Assembly: GCA_920105625.2 (NCBI GenBank)
Contig: OV050030.1
Location: forward strand, 214,504,325-214,568,324
Reading direction: 5' to 3'
Length of the DNA: 64,000 nucleotides
DNA from: Clusia tigrina
Lineage: Eukaryota > Arthropoda > Insecta > Diptera > Clusiidae
Each line of letters begins with the position of its first letter. The stretch's first letter is position 1. Both the position numbers and the translations under genes were made by a program. Below are positions 50,873 to 61,730 of the stretch, one piece after another. The notes under the pieces were generated by a model. It saw only the letters and a list, made by a program, of their open reading frames with translations. It made no database searches and was not told where the DNA came from.

Positions 50873-51550
50873 AAGTCCTCATGGGAGCTTGCATACAGAG
50901 CCAGATCAGCGTTAGTCGGGAATGTTACATCCGAGCCTGTACCGCCAACTTAATGAGGTCGGACATCGAGCGTTCTCCGAGACCTCCCAAGGTTTTAACG
51001 GGACGGAGGCAATTGTAGCATTAAGCTGCCAGCCGTTTCGATAAGATTTCACTCTTATGTACTAAAGTGACAGCATGCCACAATCGTCAGCCCATATCCA
51101 TAATTCCCAAAAAAATGTCCGGTATCACAAACTTAAGGCCTTACCGGTATCGACCTTAGTAGCGCTAAGCGCTTGTCGCACAGCTGCACCAGGCATGTGG
51201 CAGCTGACCAAGGTGTTGGTTATCTGAATTCACTCTTGGATTTTTATGGTCCAACGATGATCCCACGAAGTCCCTCGGTGGTGAAACGATGCTCCGCGTC
51301 CGTCCCTCGATGGTCCATCGTTGTCCATTAGTGCCCCTTCAGCCGCCCCTCCGGGGTCATCGCTGAAAGAGTCGTTGCTCACTTCGGCTAGCAACCAGCG
51401 GTTGCTGGTATACCATTGCCCGGGGCCGCCACGAGGAGGCAGTGAGTTTTCTTGGAAGAGTTCTCTGTAAGGATCGCCCTGGCCTCTCCCTGGTGAGTGG
51501 CTATCAGAGTCTTTACCTTAAGATTATCAACCCTGACCCCCCAAAAAAAC
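50873..51550 (-). other. LINE 5' untranslated region
   Basis: About 680 bp upstream of ORF1 without a long open frame on the element strand. Its distal end on the plus strand is CCCTGACCCCCCAAAAAAAC before the satellite resumes, so on the element strand the 5' end starts near a T-run and G6. An internal promoter is expected here for this element type but I cannot point to a definite motif. Short related strings occur at 51247-51330 (ATGGTCCAACGATG and ATGGTCCATCGTTG; GTCCCTCG twice). The exact 5' terminus is uncertain by a few bases. Confidence 0.75.
51390..51409. other. Two overlapping alternative hairpins in LINE 5' region
   Basis: AGCAACC at 51390-51396 pairs with GGTTGCT at 51400-51406 (7 bp, 3-nt loop). 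ACCAGC at 51394-51399 pairs with GCTGGT at 51404-51409 (6 bp, 4-nt loop). The two stems share bases and exclude each other. This could be a structured element in the RNA or chance. Confidence 0.45.
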
Positions 51551-54340
51551 CTTAACTTCTATACGGTGCCTCCCACACCTATTAAAGATTGCAACAATCA
51601 ATTGCTTGCAACTTTTTACGGGAGCGTCATAAAACCTTGAAATTTTGTGACAATAACGTACTCGAGCCTCTTATCAATTTAAGCTATCGCTCATAGCTAT
51701 GCTACCCTTGAGTCCCAAATCAAACACTGATAAAACTTTAAATGGCCCTAACTTCTATACGGTGCGTCCTACAGCTATGAAAGTTTGCAACAATCAAATG
51801 CTTGTAAGTTTTTACTGGAGCGTCATAAAACCTTGAAATTTGGTGACAATTAAGTACTCGACCCTCTTATCAATTCAAGCAGTCGCTCATAGCTATGCTA
51901 CCCTTGAGTCCCAAATCAAACACTGATAAAATTTCAAATGGCCCTAGCTTCTATACGGTGCGTCCTATACCTATCAAAGTTTGCAAAAATCAAATGCTTG
52001 TAACTTTTTACTGGAACTTGATAAAATCTTGAAATTTTGTGACAATAAAGTACTCGAGCCACTTATCAATTTAAGCTATCGCTCATAGCTATGCTACATT
52101 TGAGTCCCAAATCAAACACTGATAAAAATTCAAATGGCCCTAACTTCTATACGGTGCGTCCCATACCTATCAAAGTTTGCAACTATCAAATGCTTGTAAC
52201 TTTTTACTGGAGCGTCATAAAATCTGCAAATTTTCAACATTCAAATGCTTGTAACTTCTTACTGGAGAGTCATAAAATCTGGAAATTTTGTGACAATAAA
52301 GTTCTCGAGCCTCTTATCTCTTTAAGCTATAATAGCTATGCTACCCTTGAGTCCCAAATCAAACACTGATAAAACTTCAAATGGCCCTAACTTCTTCACG
52401 GTGAGTCCCACAACTTTCAAAGTTTGCAACAATCAAATGCTTGAAACTTTTTACTGGAGCGTCTTAAAACCTTGAAATTTTGTGACAATAAAGTACTCGA
52501 GCCTCTTATAAATTTAAGCTATCGCTCATAGCTATGGTACCCTTGAGTCCCAAATCAACCACTGCTAAAACTTCAAATGGCCCTAACTTCTATACGGTGC
52601 GTCCCACACCTATTAAAGATTGCAACAATCAATTGCTTGCAACTTTTTACGGGAGCGTCATAAAACCTTGAAATTTTGTGACAATAACGTACTCGAGCCT
52701 CTTATCTATTTAAGCTATCATAGCTATGCTACCCTTGAGTCCCAAATCAAACACTGATAAAACTTCAAATGGCCCTAACTTCTATACGGTGCGTCCCACA
52801 CCTATTAAAGATTGCAACAATCAATTCCTTGCAACTGTTTACGGGAGCGTCTTAAAACCTTGAAATTTTGTGACAATAAAGTACTCGAGCCTCTTATAAA
52901 TTTAAGCTATCGCTCATAGCTATGGTACCCATGAGTCCCAAATCAACCACTGCTAAAACTTCAAATGGCCCTAACTTCTATACGGTGCGTCCTATAACTA
53001 TCAAAGTTTGCAACAATCACATGCTTGTAACTTTTTACTGGAACGTGATAAAATCTTGAAATTTTTTGTGAATAAAGTACTCGAACCTCTTATCTATTTA
53101 AGCTATCATAGCTATGCTACCCTTGAGTCCCAAATCAAACACTGATAAAACTTCAAATGACCCTAACTTCTATACGGTGCGTCCTACACCTATCAAAGTT
53201 TGCAACAATCAAATGCTTGTAACTTTTTACTGGAGCGTCATAAAACCTTGAAATTTGGTGAAAATAAAGAACTAGAGCCTCTTATCAATTCAAGCTATCG
53301 CTCATAGCTATGCTACACTTGAGTCCTAAATCAAACACTGATAAAGCTTCAAATGGCCCTAACTTCTTTACGGTGCGTTCTATAACTTTTAAAGTTAACA
53401 ACAATCAAATGCTTGCAAGTTTTTACTGGAGCGTCATAAAACCTTGAAATTTTGTGACAATAAAGTACTCGAGCCTCTAATCAATTTAAACCATCGCTCA
53501 TAGCTACGCCACCCTTGAGTCCCAAAACAAACACGTATAAAACTTCAAATGGCCCTAACTTCTATACGGTGCGTCCCACACCTATTAAAGATTGCAACAA
53601 TCAATTGCTTGCAACTTTTTACGGGAGCCTCATAAAACCTTGAAATTTTGTGACAATAACGTACTCGAGCCTCTTATCAATTTAAGCTATCGCTCATAGC
53701 TATGCTACCCTTGAGTCCCAAATCAAACACTGATAAAACTTCAAATGGCCCTAACTTCTATACGGTGAGTCCTACAGCTATGAAAGTTTGCAACAATCAA
53801 ATGCTTGTAAGTTTTTACAGGAGCGTCATAAAACCTTCAAATTTGGTGACAATTAAGTACTCGACCCTCTTATCAATTCAAGCAGTCGCTCATAGCTATG
53901 CTACCCTTGAGTCCCAAATCAACCACTGCTAAAATTTCAAATGGCCCTAACTTCTATACTGTGCGTCCTATACCTATCAAAGTTTGCAACAATCAAATGC
54001 TTGTAACTTTTTACTGGAGCGTCATAAAAACTTGAAATTTTGTGACAATAAAGTACTCGAGCCTCTTATCTATTTAAGCTATCATAGCTATGCTACCCTT
54101 GAGTCCCAAATCAAACACTGATAAAACTTCAAATGGCCCTAACTTCTACACGGTGAGTCCCACAACTATCAAACTTTGCAACAATCAAATGCTTGAAACT
54201 TTTTACTGGAGCGTCTTAAAACCTTGAAATTTTGTGACAATAAAGTACTCGAACCTCTTATAAATTTAAGCTATCGCTCATAGCTATGGTACCCTTGAGT
54301 CCCAAATCAACCACTGCTAAAACTTCAAATGGCCCTAACT

Positions 54341-57110
54341 TCTATACGGTGCGTCCCACACCTATTAAAGATTGCAACAATCAATTGCTTGCAACTTTTT
54401 ACGGGAGCGTCATACAACCTTGAAATTTTGTGACAATAACGTACTCGAGCCTCTTATCAATTTAAGCTATCGCTCATAGCTATGCTACCCTTGAGTCCCA
54501 AATCAAACACTGATAAAACTTCAAATGGCCCTTCATTCTATACGGTGCGTCCTACACCTATCAAAGTTTGCAACAATCAAATGCTTGTAACTTTTTACTG
54601 GAGCGTCATAAAACCTTGAAATTTGGTGAAAATAAAGTACTCGAGCCTCTTATCAATTGAAGCTCAAACTCATAGCTATGCTACACTTGAGTCCTAAATC
54701 AAACACTGATAAAACTTCAAATGGCCCTAACTTTTTTACGGTGCGTCCTATACCTATTAAAGTTAACAACAATCAAATGCTTGTAACTTTTTACTGGAGC
54801 TTAATAAAATCTTGCAATTTTGTTACAATAAAGTACTCGTGCCTCTTGTCAATTTAAGCTATACCCTTAAGTCCCAAATCAAACACTGATAAAACTTCAA
54901 ATGGCCCTAACTTCTACACGGTGAGTCCCACACCTATCAAAGTTTGCAACAATCAAATGCTTGACACTTTCTACTGGAGCGTCGTAAAACCTTGAAATTA
55001 GTGACAATAAATTACTCGAGCCTCTTATAAATTTAAGCTATCGCTCATAGCTATGCTACACTTGAATCCCAAATCAAACACTGATAAAACTTCAAATGGC
55101 CCTAACTTCGACAAGGTGAGTCCCACACCTATCAAAGTTTGCAACAATCAAATGCTTGAAACTTTTTACTGGAGCGTCGTAAAACCTTGAAATTTTGTGA
55201 CAATAAAGTACTCGAGCCTCTTATAAATTTAAACTATCGCTCATAGCTATGCTACCCTTGAGTCCCAAATCAACCACTGCTAAGACTTCAAATGGCCCTA
55301 ACTTCTATACGGTGCGTCCTATACCTATAAAAGTTTGCAACAATCAAATGCTTGTAACTTCTTACTAGACCGTCATAAAATCTTGAAATATTGTGACAAT
55401 AAAGTACTCGAGCCTCTCGTCAATTTAAGCTATCGCTCATAGCTATGCTACATTTGAGTCCCAAATCAAACACTGATAAAAATTCAAATGGCCCTAACTT
55501 CTATACGGAGCGTCCCATACCTATCAAAGTTTGCAACAATCAAATGCTTGTAACTTTTTACTGGAGCGTCATAAAATCTTGAAATTTTCAACATTCAAAT
55601 GCTTGTAACTTCTTACTGGAACGTCATAAAATCTTGAAATTTTGTGACAATAAAGTTCTCGAGCCTCTTATCTTTTTAAGCTATCATAGCTATGCTACCC
55701 TTGAGTCCCAAATCAAACACTGATAAAACATCAAATGGCCCTAACTTCTACACGGTGAGTCCCACACCTATCAACGTTTGCAGCAATCAAATGCTTGAAA
55801 CTTTTTACTGGAGCGTCGTAAAACCTTGAAATTTTGTGACAATAAAGTACTCGAGCCTCTTATCAATTTAAGCCATCGCTCATAGCTATGCTACCCTTGA
55901 GTCCCAAAGCAAACACTGCTAAAACTTCAAATGGCCCTAACTTCTATACGGTGCATCCTACACCTATGAAAGTTTGCAACAATCAAATGCTGGTAAGTTT
56001 TTACTGGAGCGTCATAAAACCTTGAAATTTGGTGACAATTAAGTACTCGACCCTCTTATCAATTCAAGCAATCGCTCATAGCTATGCTACCCTTGAGTCC
56101 CAACTCAAACACTGATAAAACTTCAAATGGCCCTAACTTCTATACGGTGCGTCCTATACCTATCAAAGTTTGCAACAATCAAATGCTTGTAACTTTTTAC
56201 TGGAGCGTCATAAAATCTTGAAATTTTGTGACACTAAAGTACTCGAGCATCTTATCTATTTAAGCTATCATAGCTATGCTACCCTTGAGTCCCAAACCAA
56301 ACAGTGATAAAACTTCAAATGGCCCTAACATCTACACGGTGAGTCCCACACCTATCAAAGTTTGCAACAATCAAATGCTTGAAACTTTTTACTGGAGCGT
56401 CGTAAAACCTTGAAATTTTGTGACAATAAAGTATTCGAGCCTCTTATAAATTTAAGCTATCGCTCATAGATATGGTACCCTTGAGTCCCAAATCAACCAC
56501 TGCTAAAACTTCAAATGGCCCTAAGTTCTATACGGTGCGTCCTATACCTATCAAAGTTTGCAACAATCAAATGCTTGTAACTTTTTACTGGAACGTCATA
56601 ATATATTGAAATTTTGTGTGAATAAAGTGCTCGAGCCACTTATCTTTTTAAGCTATCATGGCTATGCTACCCTTGAGTCCCAAATCAAACACTGATAAAA
56701 CATCAAATGGCCCTAACTTCTACACGGTGAGTCCCACACCTATCAACGTTTGCAGCAATCAAATGCTTGCAACTTTTTACTGGAGCGTCGTAAAACCTTG
56801 AAATTTTGTGACAATAAAGTACTCGAGCCTCTTATCAATTTAAGCTATCGCTCATAGCTATGCTACCCTTGAGTCCCAAACCAAACACTAATAAAACTTC
56901 AAATGGCCCTAACTTCTATACGGTGGGTCCTACACCTATGAAAGTTTGCAACAATCAAATGCTTGTAAGTTTTTACTGGAGCGTCATAAAACCTTGAAAT
57001 TTGGTGACAATTAAGTACTCGTCCCTCTTATCAATTCAAGCAATCGCTCATAGCTATGCTACCCTTGAGTCCCCAATCAAACACTGATAAAATTTCAAAG
57101 GGCCCTAACT
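54341..57110. repeat. 2.77-kb tandem segment E, copy 1
   Basis: The offset between matching rare variants is 2770 bp. CATACAACCT occurs at 54411 and 57181, CTTCATTCTATACGG at 54531 and 57301, and CTTACTAGAC at 55361 and 58131. The copy also carries an 18-bp loss that turns AGCTATCTCTCATAGC into AGCTATACCC near 54858, shared with copy 2 at about 57628. Confidence 0.8.
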
Positions 57111-58640
57111 TCTATACGGTGCGTCCCACACCTATTAAAGATTGCAACAATCAATTGCTTGCAACTTTTTACGGGAGCGTCATACAACCTTCAAATTTTG
57201 TGACAATAACGTACTCGAGCCTCTTATCAATTTAAGCTATCGCTCATAGCTATGCTACCCTTGAGTCCCAAATCAAACACTGATAAAACTTCAAATGGCC
57301 CTTCATTCTATACGGTGCGTCCTACACCTATCAAAGTTTGCAACAATCAAATGCTTGTAACTTTTTACTGGAGCGTCATAAAACCTTGAGATTTGGTGAA
57401 AATAAAGTACTCGAGCCTCTTATCAATTCAAGCTCAAGCTCATAGCTATGCTACACTTGAGTCCTAAATCAAACACTGATAAAACTTCAAATGGCCCTAA
57501 CTTTTTTACGGTGCGTAATATACCTATTAAAGTTAACAACAATCAAATGCTTGTAACTTTTTACTGGAGCTTAATAAAATCTTGCAATTTTGTTACAATA
57601 AAGTACTCGTGCCTCTTGTCAATTTAAGCTATACCCTTAAGTCCCAAATCAAACACTGATAAAACTTCAAATGGCCCTAACTTCTACACGGTGAGTCCCA
57701 CACCTATCAAAGTTTGCAACAATCAAATGCTTGACACTTTCTACTGGAGCGTCGTAAAACCTTGAAATTAGTGACAATAAATTACTCGAGCCTCTTATAA
57801 ATTTAAGCTGTCGCTCATAGCTATGCTACACTTGAATCCCAAATCAAACACTGATAAAACTTCAAATGGCCCTAACTTCGACAAGGTGAGTCCCACACCT
57901 ATCAAAGTTTGCAACAATCAAATGCTTGAAACTTTTTACTGGAGCGTCGTAAAACCTTGAAATTTTGTGACAATAAAGTTCTCGAGCCTCTTATAAATTT
58001 AAACTATCGCTCATAGCTATGCTACCCTTGAGTCCCAAATCAACCACTGCTAAGACTTCAAATGGCCCTAACTTCTATACGGTGCGTCCTATACCTATAA
58101 AAGTTTGCAACAATCAAATGCTTGTAACTTCTTACTAGACCGTCATAAAATCTTGAAATATTGTGACAATAAAGTACTCGAGCCTCTCGTCAATTTAAGC
58201 TATCGCTCATAGCTATGCTACATTTGAGTCCCAAATCAAACACTGATAAAAATTCAAATGGCCCTAACTTCTATACGGTGCGTCCCATACCTATCAAAGT
58301 TTGCAACAATCAAATGCTTGTAACTTTTTACTGGAGCGTCATAAAATCTTGAAATTTTCAACATTCAAATGCTTGTAACTTCTTACTGGAACGTCATAAA
58401 ACCTTGAAATTTTGTGACAATAAAGTTCTCGAGCCTCTTATCTTTTTAAGCTATCATAGCTATGCTACCCTTGAGTCCCAAATCAAACACTGATAAAACA
58501 TCAAATGGCCCTAACTTCTACACGGTGAGTCCCACACCTATCAACGTTTGCAGCAATCAAATGCTTGAAACTTTTTACTGGAGCGTCGTAAAACCTTGAA
58601 ATTTTGTGACAATAAAGTACTCGAGCCTCTTATCAATTTA
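57111..58640. repeat. 2.77-kb tandem segment E, copy 2 (partial)
   Basis: It matches the first 1.5 kb of copy 1 almost exactly, including the AGCTATACCC deletion. It diverges at about 58640, where CTACAATTGAG replaces the CTACCCTTGAG of copy 1, so the duplication is incomplete. Confidence 0.78.
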
Positions 58641-60700
58641 AGCTATCGCTCATAGCTATGCTACAATTGAGTCCCAAATCAAACACTGATAAAACTTCAA
58701 ATGGCCCTAACTTCTATACGGTGCGTCCCACACCTATTAAAGATTGCAACAATCAATTGCTTGCAACTTTTTACGGGAGCGTCATAAAACCTTGAAATTT
58801 GGTGACAATTAAGTACTCGACCCTCTTATCAATTCAAGCAATCGCTCATAGCTATGCTACCCTTGAGTCCCAACTCAAACACTGATAAAACTTCAAATGG
58901 CCCTAACTTCTATACGGTGCGTCCCACACCTATTAAAGATTGCAACAATCAATTGCTTGCAACTTTTTACGGGAGCGTCATAAAACCTTGAAATTTTGTG
59001 ACAATAAAGTACTCGAGCCTCTTATCAATTTAAGCTATCGCTCATAGCTATGCTACAATTGAGTCCCAAATCAAACACTGATAAAACTTCAAATGGCCCT
59101 AACTTCTATACGGTGCGTCCTATACCTATCAAAGTTTGCAACAATCAAATGCTTGTAACTTTTTACTGGAGCGTCATAAAATCTTGAAATTTTGTGACAC
59201 TAAAGTACTCGAGCCTCTTATCTATTTAAGCTATCATAGCTATGCTACCCTTGAGTCCCAAATCAAACAGTGATAAAACTTCAAATGGCCCTAACATCTA
59301 CACGGTGAGTCCCACACCTATCAAAGTTTGCAACAATCAAATGCTTGAAACTTTTTACTGGAGCGTCGTAAAACCTTGAAATTTTGTGACAATAAAGTAT
59401 TCGAGCCTCTTATAAATTTAAGCTATCGCTCATAGATATGGTACCCTTGAGTCCCAAATCAACCACTGCTAAAACTTCAAATGGCCCTAACTTCTATACG
59501 GTGCGCCCTATACCTATAAAAGTTTGCCACAATCAAATGCTTGTAACTTCTTACTAGACCGTCATAAAATCTTGAAATATTGTGACAATAAAGTACTCGA
59601 GCCTCTCGTCAATTTAAGCTATCGCTCATAGCTATGCTACATTTGAGTCCCAAATCAAACACTGATAAAAATTCAAATGGCCCTAACTTCTATACGGTGC
59701 GTCCCATACCTATCAAAGTTTGCAACAATCAAATGCTTGTAACTTTTTACTGGAGCGTCATAAAATCTTGAAATTTTCAACATTCAAATGCTTGTAACTT
59801 CTTACTGGAACGTCATAAAATCTTGAAATTTTGTGACAATATAGTTCTCGAGCCTCTTATCTTTTTAAGCTATCATAGCTATGCTACCCTTGAGTCCCAA
59901 ATCAAAAACTGATAAAACATCAAATGGCCCTAACTTCTACATGGTGAGTCCCACACCTATCAACGTTTGCAGCAATCAAATGCTTGAAACTTTTTACTGG
60001 AGCGTCGTAAAACCTTGAAATTTTGTGACAATAAAGTACTCGAGCCTCTTATCAATTTAAGCCATCGCTCATAGCTATGCTACCCTTGAGTCCCAAATCA
60101 AACACTGATAAAACTTCAAATGGCCCTAACTTCTATACGGTGCGTCCTACACCTATGAAAGTTTGCAACAATCAAATGCTGGTAAGTTTTTACTGGAGCG
60201 TCATAAAACCTTGAAATTTGGTGACAATTAAGTACTCGACCCTCTTATCAATTCAAGCAATCGCTCATAGCTATGCTACCCTTGAGTCCCAACTCAAACA
60301 CTGATAAAACTTCAAATGGCCCTAACTTCTATACGGTGCGTCCCACACCTATTAAAGATTGCAACAATCAATTGCTTGCAACTTTTTACGGGAGCGTCAT
60401 AAAACCTTGAAATTTTGTGACAATAAAGTACTCGAGCCTCTTATCAATTTAAGCTATCGCTCATAGCTATGCTACAATTGAGTCCCAAATCAAACACTGA
60501 TAAAACTTCAAATGGCCCTAACTTCTATACCTATCAAAGTTTGCAACAATCAAATGCTTGTAACTTTTTACTGGAGCGTCATAAAATCTTGAAATTTTGT
60601 GACACTAAAGTACTCGAGCCTCTTATCTATTTAAGCTATCATAGCTATGCTACCCTTGAGTCCCAAATCAAACAGTGATAAAACTTCAAATGGCCCTAAC
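58131..60700. repeat. Local 1.42-kb periodicity
   Basis: The rare monomer with CTTACTAGACCG occurs at 58131 and 59550 (offset 1419), and the CAATTAAGTACTCGACCC monomer at about 58806 and 60226 (offset 1420). The intervening order of monomers is the same, indicating one round of local duplication. Confidence 0.65.
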
Positions 60701-61730
60701 ATCTACACGGTGAGTCCCACACCTATCAAAGTTTGCAACAATCAAATGCTTGAAACTTTTTACTGGAGCGTCGTAAAACCTTGAAATTTTGTGACAATAA
60801 AGTATTCGAGCCTCTTATAAATTTAAGCTATCGCTCATAGATATGGTACTCTTGAGTCCCAAATCAACCACTGCTAAAACTTTAAATGGCCCTAAGTTCT
60901 ATACGGTGCGTCCTATACCTATCAAAGTTTGCAACAATCAAATGCTTGTAACTTTTTACTGGAACGTAATAATATAGTGAAATTTTGTGTGAATAAAGTA
61001 CTCGAGCCTCTTATCTTTTTAAGCTATCATGGCTATGCTACCCTTGAGTCCCAAATCAAACACTGATAAAACATCAAATGGCCCTAACTTCTACACGGTG
61101 AGTCCCACACCTATCAACGTTTGCAGCCATCAAATGCTTGCAACTTTTTACTGGAGCGTCGTAAAACCTTGAAATTTTGTGACAATAAAGTACTCGAGCC
61201 TCTTATCAATTTAAGCTATCGCTCATAGCTATGCTACCCTTGAGTCCCAAACCAAACACTAATAAAACTTCAAATGGCCCTAACTTCTATACGGTGGGTC
61301 CTACACCTATGAAAGTTTGCAACAATCAAATGCTTGTAAGTTTTTACTGGAGCGTCATAAAACCTTGAAATTTGGTGACAATTAAGTACTCGACCCTCTT
61401 ATCAATTCAAGCAATCGCTCATAGCTATGCTACCCTTGAGTCCCCAATCAAACACTGATAAAATTTCAAATGGCCCTAACTTCTATACGGTGCGTCCTAT
61501 ACCTATCAAAGTTTGCAAAAATCAAATGCTTGTAACTTTTTACTGGAGCGTCATAAAATCTTGAAATTTTGTGACAATAAAGTACTCGAGCCTCTTATCT
61601 ATTTAAGCTATCATAGCTATGCTACCCTTGAGTCCCAAATCAACCACTGCTAAGACTTCAAATGGCCCTAACTTCTATACGGTGCATCCTATACCTATAA
61701 AAGTTTGCAACAATCAAATGCTTGTAACAT

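Larger units (their letters stand above)
47888..51550 (-). mobile_element. 3'-truncated non-LTR retrotransposon, R1-clade-like
   Basis: A single insertion of about 3.66 kb, GC-richer than the satellite, breaks one monomer. On the minus strand it reads: 5' region (about 51550-50873), ORF1 with CCHC zinc knuckles, and ORF2 with an apurinic-type endonuclease and the first part of a reverse transcriptase domain. A poly(A) run follows directly. There are no long terminal repeats. The overlapping ORF1/ORF2 arrangement, the knuckle array and the GDFNAW and YTHSDHQA endonuclease motifs fit the R1 clade of arthropod LINEs; jockey- or I-type relatives cannot be fully excluded. It lacks the RT catalytic core, the rest of ORF2 and the normal 3' untranslated region, so it cannot move by itself. 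No second copy is present in the window. Confidence 0.92.

Noticed and set aside
47904..50915. Many plus-strand frames of 60-117 codons across the LINE
   Set aside because: They are antisense or off-frame shadows of ORF1 and ORF2 in GC-richer coding DNA and show no domains.
47888..51550. Site-specific rDNA (28S) R1 insertion
   Set aside because: Flanks on both sides are the 196-bp satellite and not ribosomal DNA, so this copy is not at the classical R1 target even though the proteins look R1-like.
47888..51550. LTR retrotransposon or endogenous retrovirus
   Set aside because: There are no terminal repeats, protease or integrase. The endonuclease is of the APE type and the element ends in poly(A), as in LINEs.
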